A stretch of DNA of 13,216 bases, from the NCBI GenBank assembly GCA_900556465.1, contig USPK01000045.1, forward strand, positions 1 through 13,216. Reading direction: 5' to 3'. Positions 1 to 7,340 of this stretch are shown in pieces; position 1 is the first letter of the stretch, and every line of letters begins with the position of its first letter. The stretch is from an uncultured Prevotella sp. Lineage in GTDB: Bacteria; Bacteroidota; Bacteroidia; Bacteroidales; Bacteroidaceae. A program made the position numbers and the translations under genes. The notes under the pieces are model-generated. The model ran no database searches. It saw nothing but the letters and a program-made list of their open reading frames with translations, and was not told the DNA's origin.

Positions 1-1
1 C

Positions 2-466
2 CGCCAGCGCGTCGACCACAACCTCCTCGTCGAGCACGCCGCCCCCCGCTGCACCAGCGACCTGCTTTTCAAGTATGTGCTCGACGGCAGCGCCGTCGGG
101 GCCTTTGCCGGCCACGTCCTGGTGCGGCCCGGCGCGCAACAGACCCTCTCGCAGCAGACCAACGCCAACCTCTGCGCCTCCCCTTCGGCCCGCGCCTACG
201 CCCAGCCCATGCTCGAAATCTATGCCGACGACGTGAAGTGCAACCACGGCTCCACCGTCGGGAAACTCGATGAATCCGCCCTTTTCTACATGCGCCAGCG
301 CGGCATCCCCGAGGCCGAGGCCCGGCTCCTGCTCCAGCATGCCTTCATCAACGACGTGCTCCTCCGCGTCACGCCCGAGGCCCTGCGCGACCGCCTCTCG
401 CAGCTCGTCGAAAACCGCTTCCGCGGCGTTGCCTCCCGCTGCCACGGCTGCGCGCTCTGTTCCTGA
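2..466 (+). CDS. sufD: SufD, Fe-S cluster assembly protein (3' part only)
   Basis: This is the C-terminal 154 residues of SufD. The gene enters from outside the window, and the reading frame is open from base 2 with no start needed. SufD pairs with SufB and SufC in the cytoplasmic SufBC2D scaffold that assembles Fe-S clusters. The visible part carries the SufB/SufD family beta-helix core and C-terminal helices: a segment reading HAAPRCTSDLLFKYVLDG, then QQTNANLCAS, then EIYADDVKCNHGSTVGKLDE, whose Cys-Asn-His-Gly is a family hallmark. An ESALFYMRQRGI segment and a helical end follow. SufD is preferred over SufB because sufS follows directly, the usual order sufB-sufC-sufD-sufS. The last residues form a small cysteine cluster (C-x2-C-x2-C one residue from the end). 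The gap to sufS is 39 bp, which suggests a shared transcript. Confidence 0.93.
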   Translation, partial: RQRVDHNLLVEHAAPRCTSDLLFKYVLDGSAVGAFAGHVLVRPGAQQTLSQQTNANLCASPSARAYAQPMLEIYADDVKCNHGSTVGKLDESALFYMRQRGIPEAEARLLLQHAFINDVLLRVTPEALRDRLSQLVENRFRGVASRCHGCALCS

Positions 467-505
467 GCGCCCGCTCTCCTTCCCCAACCCAACCGACTAT
501 CCGCC

Positions 506-1720
506 ATGTATGATATAGAACAAGTGCGCGGCGACTTTCCCATCCTCAGCCGCGAAGTCTACGGGCGGCCGCTCGTCTACCTCGACAACGCCGCCACCAC
601 CCAGAAGCCGCGGGCCGTGGTCCAGGCCATCGCGGACGAGTATTATTCCGTCAACGCCAACGTCCACCGCGGCGTGCATTTCCTCTCCCAGCAGGCCACC
701 GACCTCCACGAGGCGGCGCGCGAGCGCGTCCGGGCCTTTCTCAACGCCCGCAGTGCCGCCGAGATTGTCTTTACCCGCGGCACGACCGAGAGCCTCAACC
801 TGATGGCCGCCAGCTACGGCGAGGCCTTTCTGCACGAGGGCGACGAGGTCGTCCTCACCGTCATGGAGCACCACTCCGACATCGTGCCCTGGCAGCTCCT
901 GCGCGAGCGTCGCGGCATCGTGTTGCGCGTCGTCCCCATGACCGATGTCGGCGAGTTGGACCTGGCCGCCTTCGAGCGCCTCCTCGGTCCCCGCACCCGC
1001 CTGGTGTGCGTGGCCCACGTGAGCAACGTCCTCGGCACCGTCAACCCCGTGCGCCGCATGGCCGAAATGGCCCACGCCCACGGCGCCCACCTCCTGGTCG
1101 ACGCCGCCCAGAGCGTCCCCCACCAGCCCGTCGACGTGCAGCGCCTTGACTGCGATTTCCTCGCCTTCAGCGGGCACAAGGTCTACGGGCCCACGGGCAT
1201 CGGCGTACTCTACGGCCGCGAGGCGCTCCTCGACCGCATGCCCCCTTACCAGGGCGGCGGCGAGATGATTGCCCGCGTCAGCTTCGAACACACCACCTAC
1301 GAGCGCCTGCCCTACAAGTTCGAGGCCGGTACGCCGGACTACATCGGCTCGCACGCCCTCGCCGTGGCGCTCGACTACGTCGACGCCCTCGGCCTGCCGG
1401 CCATTGCCCGCTACGAGCACCGGCTCACCGCCTACGCCCTCGAACGGCTGCGCGCCATCCCCGGCCTCCGCGTCTACGGCGACGCGGCGGCCCGGGGCGC
1501 CGTCGTCTCGTTCAACGTCGGCGGCATCCACCCCCTCGACCTCGGCACCCTGCTCGACCGTCTCGGCATCGCCATCCGCACCGGCCACCACTGTGCCCAG
1601 CCCCTCATGGCCCGCTGTGGCGTCGAAGGCATGGCGCGCGCCTCGTTCGCCCTCTACAACACGCCGACCGAAGTCGACGCCCTGGCCGACGGCATCGAGC
1701 GCGTGCGCCGCATGTTCTGA
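506..1720 (+). CDS. sufS: SufS, group II cysteine desulfurase
   Basis: This 404-residue enzyme uses pyridoxal phosphate (PLP) to take sulfur from L-cysteine as a persulfide and deliver it to Fe-S assembly on SufBCD. It has the fold type I aminotransferase layout. RGTTESLNL binds the PLP phosphate, EHHSDIVPW follows, Asp199 and Gln202 lie in the DAAQSVPHQ motif, Lys225 in SGHKVYGPTG is the Schiff-base lysine, and Cys363 in TGHHCAQP is the persulfide cysteine. These positions lie within one residue of E. coli SufS (K226, C364), so the start is well placed. The short loop before the cysteine and the RTGHHCAQP motif mark the SufS group rather than IscS. The first codons (tat gat ata gaa caa) are AT-rich, in contrast to the rest. 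No sufE or sufU sulfur acceptor is seen here. SufS has no TTA, CTA or TCA codon. Confidence 0.97.
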   Translation: MYDIEQVRGDFPILSREVYGRPLVYLDNAATTQKPRAVVQAIADEYYSVNANVHRGVHFLSQQATDLHEAARERVRAFLNARSAAEIVFTRGTTESLNLMAASYGEAFLHEGDEVVLTVMEHHSDIVPWQLLRERRGIVLRVVPMTDVGELDLAAFERLLGPRTRLVCVAHVSNVLGTVNPVRRMAEMAHAHGAHLLVDAAQSVPHQPVDVQRLDCDFLAFSGHKVYGPTGIGVLYGREALLDRMPPYQGGGEMIARVSFEHTTYERLPYKFEAGTPDYIGSHALAVALDYVDALGLPAIARYEHRLTAYALERLRAIPGLRVYGDAAARGAVVSFNVGGIHPLDLGTLLDRLGIAIRTGHHCAQPLMARCGVEGMARASFALYNTPTEVDALADGIERVRRMF

Positions 1721-1750
1721 GGCTCCGCCCTCCGCCCCGGCGCCATACCA

Positions 1751-1763
1751 TAATAATATATAT
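1751..1763 (+). promoter_or_regulatory. TA-rich island in the sufS-rnhB spacer
   Basis: A 13-bp run of only A and T lies 12 bp before the rnhB start, inside a spacer that is otherwise GC-rich. It does not match the TAnnTTTG -7 element. It could serve as an unstructured ribosome landing site for rnhB, or as a weak internal promoter. The first is more likely, because other genes in the window also have AT-rich starts. Confidence 0.3.
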
Positions 1764-1774
1764 CCCTCCCGCCC

Positions 1775-2395
1775 ATGCTCCTGTCCCACTACAACGCCCT
1801 CGGCCTGGTCGAGGCCGGGGTCGACGAGGCCGGCCGCGGCTGTCTGGCCGGCCCCGTCTACGCCGCCGCCGTCATCCTCCCGCCCGACTACCGCCACCCC
1901 GGGCTCAACGACTCGAAGCAGCTCAGCGCCCGCCGGCGCTACGCCCTCCGGGCCGACATCGAGCGCGACGCCGTGGCCTGGGCCGTCGGCACGGCCGGCC
2001 CCGAAGAGATAGACCGCCTCAACATCCTCGGCGCCACCTTCCTGGCCATGCACCGCGCCCTCGACGGCCTCAGCCCCGTCCCCGGCTACGTCATCGTAGA
2101 CGGCAACCGCTTCCGGCCCTGGGGCAGCGTCCCCTGGACCACGATTGTGAAGGGCGATGCCCGTTACGCCGCCATCGCCGCCGCCTCCATCCTCGCCAAG
2201 ACCTGGCGCGACGACTACATGCACCGGCTCCACGCCGAGTTTCCCCAGTACGGCTGGGACCGCAACGCCGGCTACCCCACCGCCGCCCACCGCGCGGCCC
2301 TCCGCCGCTACGGCCCCACGCCCTACCACCGCCGCTCGTTCCGCCTCCTGCCCGAGGCCGAGCCCGACCTCTTCGCCGCCGACGCCCGGCCCTGA
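1775..2395 (+). CDS. rnhB: Ribonuclease HII
   Basis: This 206-residue cytoplasmic endonuclease cuts the RNA strand of RNA-DNA hybrids and starts the removal of single ribonucleotides built into DNA. The four metal-binding acidic residues are present: Asp17 and Glu18 in GVDEAGRG, Asp109 in IVDGNRF, and Asp128 in VKGDARYAAIAAASILAK. The GRG motif that recognises the DNA-RNA junction is residues 20-22. A conserved basic helix with KTWRDDYM and the GYPTAAHRAAL segment follow, as in family members. Length is normal for the family (about 200). The ATG at 1775 leaves 16 residues before the first catalytic Asp, matching E. coli RnhB (D16). It starts 54 bp after sufS in the same direction and is probably cotranscribed. 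No role in Fe-S work is implied, so the linkage is likely just genomic neighbourhood. Confidence 0.96.
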   Translation: MLLSHYNALGLVEAGVDEAGRGCLAGPVYAAAVILPPDYRHPGLNDSKQLSARRRYALRADIERDAVAWAVGTAGPEEIDRLNILGATFLAMHRALDGLSPVPGYVIVDGNRFRPWGSVPWTTIVKGDARYAAIAAASILAKTWRDDYMHRLHAEFPQYGWDRNAGYPTAAHRAALRRYGPTPYHRRSFRLLPEAEPDLFAADARP

Positions 2396-2418
2396 GCCCG
2401 CCGCTCCGCCGCCCTTGC

Positions 2419-2463
2419 CGCACTGCCCCGCCGCCGCTTCCCCAGCGCCGGCGGGGCAGTGCG
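2419..2463 (+). terminator. Long GC-rich hairpin after rnhB, probable terminator
   Basis: A perfect 15-bp inverted repeat (2419-2433 with 2449-2463) encloses a 15-nt segment. That segment can pair further (2435-2438 with 2444-2447) after one C-C mismatch, leaving a 5-nt loop. It begins 23 nt after the rnhB stop. No T-run follows, so it is not a textbook intrinsic terminator. It could still end transcription, or stabilise the 3' end of the suf-rnhB message. Confidence 0.6.
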
Positions 2464-2608
2464 CGTTCCGGCCCGCTCCGGCCCCCGCACGGCGCCCCGG
2501 CGGCTGCCGTTTTGTATAAATGAATGAAGATTCTGTTACAACTCCAAAAATGGTGTCTCCAACTTGCTTTTTGCCCCCGAAAATAAGCCTTGTGTTAAAA
2601 ATATCGCG

Positions 2609-2624
2609 AAAAAAATAATTTTTT
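2609..2624 (+). promoter_or_regulatory. A-tract/T-tract upstream of the susC promoter
   Basis: Seven A, then TAA, then six T lie immediately before the -33 element of the susC promoter. Phased A/T tracts bend DNA and often act as UP-like elements. The near-palindromic form could also be an operator. Which of these applies cannot be told from sequence. Confidence 0.4.
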
Positions 2625-2625
2625 G

Positions 2626-2656
2626 TTGGTCAGTAAAAAAATTAAAACTACTTTTG
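2626..2656 (+). promoter_or_regulatory. Bacteroides-type promoter of the susC operon
   Basis: The -7 element TACTTTTG (2649-2656) matches TAnnTTTG exactly. A TTG at 2626-2628, preceded by G, sits 20 bp upstream and fits the -33 element spacing of about 19-21 bp. Transcription would begin near 2662, giving a leader of about 115 nt before susC. The match suggests the housekeeping sigma factor of this phylum rather than an ECF sigma. Confidence 0.7.
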
Positions 2657-2680
2657 CAGAAATTACGTTTTTCGGCAGGT

Positions 2681-2706
2681 GGACGAAAGCCGTCCGACGT
2701 CCTTTT
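2681..2706 (+). promoter_or_regulatory. Short alternative hairpins in the susC leader
   Basis: GGACG at 2681-2685 can pair with CGTCC at 2691-2695 (5-nt loop) or with a second CGTCC at 2698-2702, which is followed by TTTT. The two pairings exclude each other. The stems are only 5 bp, so a role as attenuator or RNA-binding site is speculative. Confidence 0.3.
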
Positions 2707-2753
2707 CTCCCAAGGCTGACGCCCCGCCGGAACTTTGGAAAGATAACTACACA

Positions 2754-2780
2754 ATGTTTAATTTAATCGTGATATTATGA
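2754..2780 (+). CDS. Leader mini-ORF of 8 codons overlapping the susC start
   Basis: An ATG at 2754 opens an 8-residue ORF (MFNLIVIL) whose TGA stop (2778-2780) overlaps the susC ATG (2777-2779) as ATGA. It lies in the predicted leader RNA. Two of its eight codons are TTA, a codon otherwise almost absent from this window. Its position would allow coupled or regulated translation of susC. It may equally be a chance ORF in AT-rich leader sequence. No conserved peptide family is recognised. Confidence 0.3.
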   Translation: MFNLIVIL

Positions 2781-5743
2781 ACAAGAAGTTAGTGCTTTTG
2801 GGAACAGCCTTTCTCCTGGGAGTGGCAGCCGTTTCCGCACAGAAGCGCGTGACGGGTCGCGTCGTCGACACCAACGGGGAACCGGTGGTCGGAGCGTCCG
2901 TACGCGTGGAAGGCGAGAAGGGCGTGGCCGTGACCGACGAGAACGGTAACTTCACCCTGAACAATGTTTCCGCTTCGGCGAAGGAACTGAAGGTGACCTA
3001 CATCGGTAAGAAAGCGCAGACCGTGTCTGTCGCAGCCAACGTACGCGTTGTGCTCGAGGAAGACGAAAACCTGCTCGGCGAAGCCGTCATTGTGGGTTAC
3101 GGTTCGGCCCAGAAGCTCGGAACGATTGTCGGTTCCGTCAACACCGTGAGCGGTGAGAAGATAGCCTACAAGCCTACCGTCAACGCGCTCGACGGACTGC
3201 AGGGTTCCGTACCCGGTCTGCAGGTGCTCAGCAGCTCCGGTGACCCGGGTGCCGCCATTACGTCCGGCAGTTACAGCGCCACCATCCGCGGTATCGGTTC
3301 GCTTTCCGACAACACCCCGCTGTTCGTCGTAGACGGTGTGCCCACTTCGAGCTCCGTGCTCGGTATGATGAACTCCGCCGACATTGCCAACGTCACCGTC
3401 CTGAAGGGCGCCTCCGCCACCAGCATCTACGGTTCGCGTGCCGCCAACGGTGTCATCTATATTACGACCAAGCGCGGCTCCGCCCACGAGAAGGCCCGCG
3501 TCACCGTCAGCCAGAGCATCGGCTGGAGCAGCCTGGCCCGCCGCATCGGCGACCCCATGACCGCTACCGACTACCTCGACTTCAAGCGTTCGCTCGGATT
3601 GATCAGCGGCGAGGATTACTATGCCGCGAAGCTCAGCGGTAACAACACCGACTGGCAGGACTATCAGTTCGACAAGAACGTCCCGATGTACGAGACCAAC
3701 TTCTCCATCAGCGGCGGCAACGACCGCACCACGTACTACGCCTCCGCTTCCCACTTCAAGCAGGACGGTGTCGTGCGCGGCAGCCGCTTCAAGCGTATCA
3801 CGTTCCGCTCCAACATCGACTCCAAACCCCTCGACTGGTTGAACTACGGCGTAAACATCAGCCTCGCTTACGACGAGCGCGCCGCCTCGAACGCTACTTA
3901 TAATGGTTCTAACTATGTGAACGGCGGTATCCTCGGTACGTACATGGACCCGACGGTAAGCCCCTACGGTCCCAACGGTGAGCGCCTCAACAGGTACGAT
4001 AGCCCCGTAGGCCAGATGACTTCTCCGGAATACATGGCGTGGGGCAACCCCGTTTACAGCAACGACCTGCGCACCGTCAGCTCCGCCTACCTGCAGCTGA
4101 CGCCGGTGAAGGGCCTGACGCTCCGTTCGCAGCTGAGCCTCGACGCTATCGAGTCGCGCGGCGCTTCCAAGATGATTCCCTCCTATTCGCCGGGTAACGG
4201 CCGCGCCCAGGAGACGTTCAGCCGCAACGTCCAGTTCACTATCACCAACACCGCCGAGTACAAGTTCACCCTCAACGAGCTGCACAACATCACCCTGCTC
4301 GCCGGACAGGAAGGCATCCGCACCACGTACAAGTCCTTTGGCGCCATGACCAACGGCCAGAGCCTGGACAACTTCGTGAACCTGGGTGCCGGTCTGACGA
4401 ACTCTTCCCTGCCGAGCTACTCCGAATATAAATATGAGTACCTCAGCTTCTTCGGCCGCGCAGACTACTCGTATGCCGACAAGTACTACGTCAACTTCAC
4501 CGTCCGCAACGACAAGAGCTCCCGCTTCGGTCGCGACAACCAGGCCGCTACCTTCTTCAGCGGCGGCGTCATGTGGAACATGAAGAGCGAGGACTTCCTC
4601 AGCGACGTGGACTGGGTGGACAACCTCCAGGTGCGTGCCGACGTCGGTTCCACCGGTAACAGCGCCATCGGCAACTACGACCACCTCGCCCTCGGTACGC
4701 TGAGCCGTTACGGCGGCAGCCAGGCCTACTACTTCAGCCAGCTCGAGAACGAGAACCTGACGTGGGAAACCCAGGTGCAGACGTCCATCGGCTTCGACGT
4801 CCGTCTCTTCGATCGCGTTGACTTTGCCTTCGGGTGGTACAACCGTGACACGAAGGACATGCTCCAGGCCGTGCCCACCGTCTATACGACCGGTTTCGGC
4901 TCCGTCGTTCGCAACGTCGGCTCCATGAACAACCGAGGCATCGAGCTCGAGTTCGGCGTCGACGTGCTGAAGACGAAGGACTTCTACCTCAACGTTCACG
5001 GCAACTACACCTACAACAAGAACAAGATTACCGAGCTCTTCAACGGCCTCGACGAGTACTACTGGCCCGGTACCAGCATCCTCTACCGCGTAGGCGAGAG
5101 CCCGCTCTTCTATATGCCTATCTATGCCGGTGTCGACAAGAATACCGGTGAGCAGATGTGGTATAAGCCAGGCTACAGCGGCGACCCCGGTTACGACTAC
5201 AACCCGGAGACCATGACCAAGACCTTCGACGAGAACGCACTCCTGCAGTCCACGGGCAAGAAGTACTACGCCCCCCACTCCGGCGGCTTCGGCCTGACGG
5301 CCTCCTGGAAGGGCCTCACCCTGACGGCCGACTTCAGCTACGTGCTGGGCAAGTACCTGTTGAACAACGACGCCTACTTCTCGAACAACCCCTACCAGTT
5401 CATCACGCAGCTCAACCAGGACAACGTCGTGAAGGACATCTGGCGCAACCCGGGCGACCTGACGCTCCAGCCGGCCTACGGCTCCGTCCGTCAGTTCGAT
5501 ACCCACTTGCTCGAGAACGCTTCCTTCATGCGTCTGAAGAACCTGACCCTTTCCTACGACCTGCCCGAGCAGTGGATGAGCGCCACCGGCTTCATCAGCG
5601 GCGTACGCATCACGGCCACCGGCCGCAACCTGTTCACCGTGACCAAGTACACGGGTGCCGATCCGGAAATCGACTCCAACCTGTCCATGGGCGCCTACCC
5701 GAACACCCGCGAGTATACGCTCGGCGTACAGGTGACGTTCTAA
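2777..5743 (+). CDS. SusC-like TonB-dependent outer-membrane transporter
   Basis: This 988-residue SusC/RagA-family porin imports a large ligand, usually an oligosaccharide or peptide, across the outer membrane using TonB energy. Residues 1-21 form a signal peptide (cleavage about AVSA/Q). Residues 23-95 are a carboxypeptidase-regulatory-like beta-sandwich beginning VTGRVVDTNGEPVVGASV. The TonB-box region around 100-112 includes VGYG (106-109). The plug domain runs to about 235 and ends in NGVIYITTKRGS, and the rest is a 22-strand barrel ending in phenylalanine (GVQVTF). There is no N-terminal STN signalling domain, so direct ECF-sigma/anti-sigma coupling is unlikely. The family pairs with SusD, which follows 44 bp later. 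The ATG at 2777 is chosen because it begins the signal peptide and follows a good promoter. GGT and CGT codons are frequent, suggesting good expression. Substrate unknown. Confidence 0.96.
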   Translation: MNKKLVLLGTAFLLGVAAVSAQKRVTGRVVDTNGEPVVGASVRVEGEKGVAVTDENGNFTLNNVSASAKELKVTYIGKKAQTVSVAANVRVVLEEDENLLGEAVIVGYGSAQKLGTIVGSVNTVSGEKIAYKPTVNALDGLQGSVPGLQVLSSSGDPGAAITSGSYSATIRGIGSLSDNTPLFVVDGVPTSSSVLGMMNSADIANVTVLKGASATSIYGSRAANGVIYITTKRGSAHEKARVTVSQSIGWSSLARRIGDPMTATDYLDFKRSLGLISGEDYYAAKLSGNNTDWQDYQFDKNVPMYETNFSISGGNDRTTYYASASHFKQDGVVRGSRFKRITFRSNIDSKPLDWLNYGVNISLAYDERAASNATYNGSNYVNGGILGTYMDPTVSPYGPNGERLNRYDSPVGQMTSPEYMAWGNPVYSNDLRTVSSAYLQLTPVKGLTLRSQLSLDAIESRGASKMIPSYSPGNGRAQETFSRNVQFTITNTAEYKFTLNELHNITLLAGQEGIRTTYKSFGAMTNGQSLDNFVNLGAGLTNSSLPSYSEYKYEYLSFFGRADYSYADKYYVNFTVRNDKSSRFGRDNQAATFFSGGVMWNMKSEDFLSDVDWVDNLQVRADVGSTGNSAIGNYDHLALGTLSRYGGSQAYYFSQLENENLTWETQVQTSIGFDVRLFDRVDFAFGWYNRDTKDMLQAVPTVYTTGFGSVVRNVGSMNNRGIELEFGVDVLKTKDFYLNVHGNYTYNKNKITELFNGLDEYYWPGTSILYRVGESPLFYMPIYAGVDKNTGEQMWYKPGYSGDPGYDYNPETMTKTFDENALLQSTGKKYYAPHSGGFGLTASWKGLTLTADFSYVLGKYLLNNDAYFSNNPYQFITQLNQDNVVKDIWRNPGDLTLQPAYGSVRQFDTHLLENASFMRLKNLTLSYDLPEQWMSATGFISGVRITATGRNLFTVTKYTGADPEIDSNLSMGAYPNTREYTLGVQVTF

Positions 5744-5787
5744 CGCCGGGTTTCTCATTCACAACATAAATTATTAAGCCAATCATT

Positions 5788-7314
5788 ATGAATAAGATAC
5801 TTTCCAAACTTTCAGTGCTGGCCCTGCTCGCCCTGCCTTTGGTGACGTCCTGCGAGTTGGATCAGAACTCGCCGACGAATCCCAATCCCGAGGAGATGAC
5901 GGGAAACGTTGCGGCCGCCGAAACCTGGCGTCTGGGCCTCTACACGACGTTGCGCAGTGTCTACGGCTTCGACAACAGCGACATGCAGACGCCCAACTTC
6001 GTCCTGACCAATCAGGACGGTAACCAGAACGGCCCGATGTTCAACTGGCTGTTCAACAACAGCGATACCGACCCCACCACCACCGAGTGGGCCAACGACT
6101 ACACCGTGATTCTGCGCGCCAACGCCGTGCTGGAGTACGTGCCCCGCGTGCTGACCGATGCCGAGGGGCTTACGGCCGCCGACAGCGCGGAGGTGTACCA
6201 GATTCTGGGCGAGGCACACCTGGTGCGTGCCATGATGTACCAGCGCCTGGCCACCTACTTCACCGACCGCTACGATGCCGCCCAGGCCAAGCAGCAGCTG
6301 GGCCTGCCCATCGTGGAAGTGATGGACGTGGACTACATGCCTGCCCGCGAATCGCTCGACAGTACCTATAAATATATAGAGAGCGAGCTCAACCTTGCCC
6401 GCCGCTACATGACGGGCAGCGACCCCAGCCGCTACCTGACCGGTGCCGTGGTCAACTACCTCCTGCCGACGGCTGCCATCGACATGGTGGAGGCCCGCGT
6501 GGCCCTGACGACGGGCGACTACGACCGCGCCCTCGAGCTGACCAGCAGCCTCATTGCCAGCGGCGAATATCCCTTGATCACGACGGTCGAAGGCTTGCAG
6601 AGCATGTGGCTCAACGATGAAGGTACGGAGATCATCTTCGAGCCGTACCAGTCCACCGAGGAGCGGGGCGCTTCCTGGTCCAACTACACCGGCCTGAACG
6701 CTTCCCTGACTTCGCAGCTCGGCATCAATGCCTACGTGCCTTTGATTTATCCCTCCGTCGAGGCCCTCAACCTCTACGACGCCACCGACATCCGCTTCAA
6801 TGCCACGTTCTCGGCCGGTTGGAGCTATGCGGCCTACTACACGGACGGCGACATTAACAACGCTTTCGTTTACCTGCTCTACAAGTACCCGGGCAATCCG
6901 AACCTGAAGGTGGCTGCGTCGGACAACTATAACATGGCCAAGGTGTTCCGCTCGCCCGAGGCTTACCTCATCGCCGCCGAGGCTGCCTATCGCCTGGGCG
7001 ACACGGCCACGGCCCTGTCCTACTACAACGCCCTGCACCACGACGCCCGCGGCGCCGCCGAGCTGACCACCACGGACAACTTCCTCGACGAGCTCTGCAA
7101 CGAGTACAGCCGCGAGTTCATCGGCGAAGGCCTCGTCTTCAGTGCTTACAAGCGCCTGAACAAGGGCTTCACATGTTCCGCCGCCGGCCAGCAGAAGGGT
7201 ACGAATACCAGTATTGCCGGAAGGAATATTTCCGCCGACAACATCCGTTGGACCTGGGAAATTCCATTGAACGACCTGACGATGAACGCCAACCTCGAGC
7301 CCAACTGGAATTAA
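5788..7314 (+). CDS. SusD/RagB-like surface nutrient-binding lipoprotein
   Basis: This 508-residue lipoprotein sits as a lid on the SusC barrel and captures ligand at the cell surface. A signal peptide with lipobox LVTSC places the lipidated cysteine at residue 22. It is followed by ELDQN, an acidic start consistent with surface export in Bacteroidota. The N-terminal half shows SusD-family TPR-like helices, including the typical LGEAHLVRAMMYQRLATYFTD segment and a LGLPIVE stretch. The C-terminal half has FRSPEAYLIAAEAAYRLGD, LCNEYSREFIGEGLVFSAYKR and a W-x-IPLNDLTMNANLEPNWN end, as in RagB/SusD proteins. Its length is typical. It is 44 bp after susC and 26 bp before the next lipoprotein, so the three form one operon. 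Ligand specificity is not readable from sequence. Confidence 0.95.
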   Translation: MNKILSKLSVLALLALPLVTSCELDQNSPTNPNPEEMTGNVAAAETWRLGLYTTLRSVYGFDNSDMQTPNFVLTNQDGNQNGPMFNWLFNNSDTDPTTTEWANDYTVILRANAVLEYVPRVLTDAEGLTAADSAEVYQILGEAHLVRAMMYQRLATYFTDRYDAAQAKQQLGLPIVEVMDVDYMPARESLDSTYKYIESELNLARRYMTGSDPSRYLTGAVVNYLLPTAAIDMVEARVALTTGDYDRALELTSSLIASGEYPLITTVEGLQSMWLNDEGTEIIFEPYQSTEERGASWSNYTGLNASLTSQLGINAYVPLIYPSVEALNLYDATDIRFNATFSAGWSYAAYYTDGDINNAFVYLLYKYPGNPNLKVAASDNYNMAKVFRSPEAYLIAAEAAYRLGDTATALSYYNALHHDARGAAELTTTDNFLDELCNEYSREFIGEGLVFSAYKRLNKGFTCSAAGQQKGTNTSIAGRNISADNIRWTWEIPLNDLTMNANLEPNWN

Positions 7315-7340
7315 TGTAGAACCAAAGCAAACGATTCACA

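Larger units (their letters stand above)
2464..2776 (+). other. Intergenic regulatory region upstream of susC
   Basis: About 310 bp without a supported protein gene of normal size. The first 45 bp are GC-rich, with a weak 4-bp hairpin (2498-2509) followed by TTTT. The sequence then becomes sharply AT-rich. It holds an A/T tract (2609-2624), a promoter (2626-2656), a short hairpin region (2681-2706), and an 8-codon mini-ORF overlapping the susC start. No tRNA, riboswitch or binding-site family was recognised. Confidence 0.7.

Noticed and set aside
497..2329. 610-codon antisense open frame opposite sufS and rnhB
   Set aside because: It lies in exact codon register with the two real genes and is open only because they avoid TTA, CTA and TCA. 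The translation is low-complexity, rich in Gly, Ala, Val and Asp, with no domain.
2520..2618. 32-codon ORF in the region before susC
   Set aside because: No initiation context, no recognisable protein and lysine-rich content from A-runs. It overlaps the A/T tract of the promoter region.
2536..2754. 72-codon minus-strand ORF across the susC promoter
   Set aside because: Crosses the promoter and leader, with mixed composition and no family. Likely random in stop-poor sequence.
2720..2760. Possible second promoter close to susC
   Set aside because: A TTTG occurs at 2733-2736, but no TAnnTTTG follows at the right distance. The 2626-2656 promoter is far better.
2789..5758. 989-codon antisense open frame opposite susC
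   Set aside because: Same codon-register effect. It ends at the single TTA codon of susC, and the product has no recognisable fold or signal.
6361..6382. TA-rich patch inside susD
   Set aside because: It encodes the in-frame TYKYIES segment of the TPR-like region. There is no -7 match and no gene boundary.
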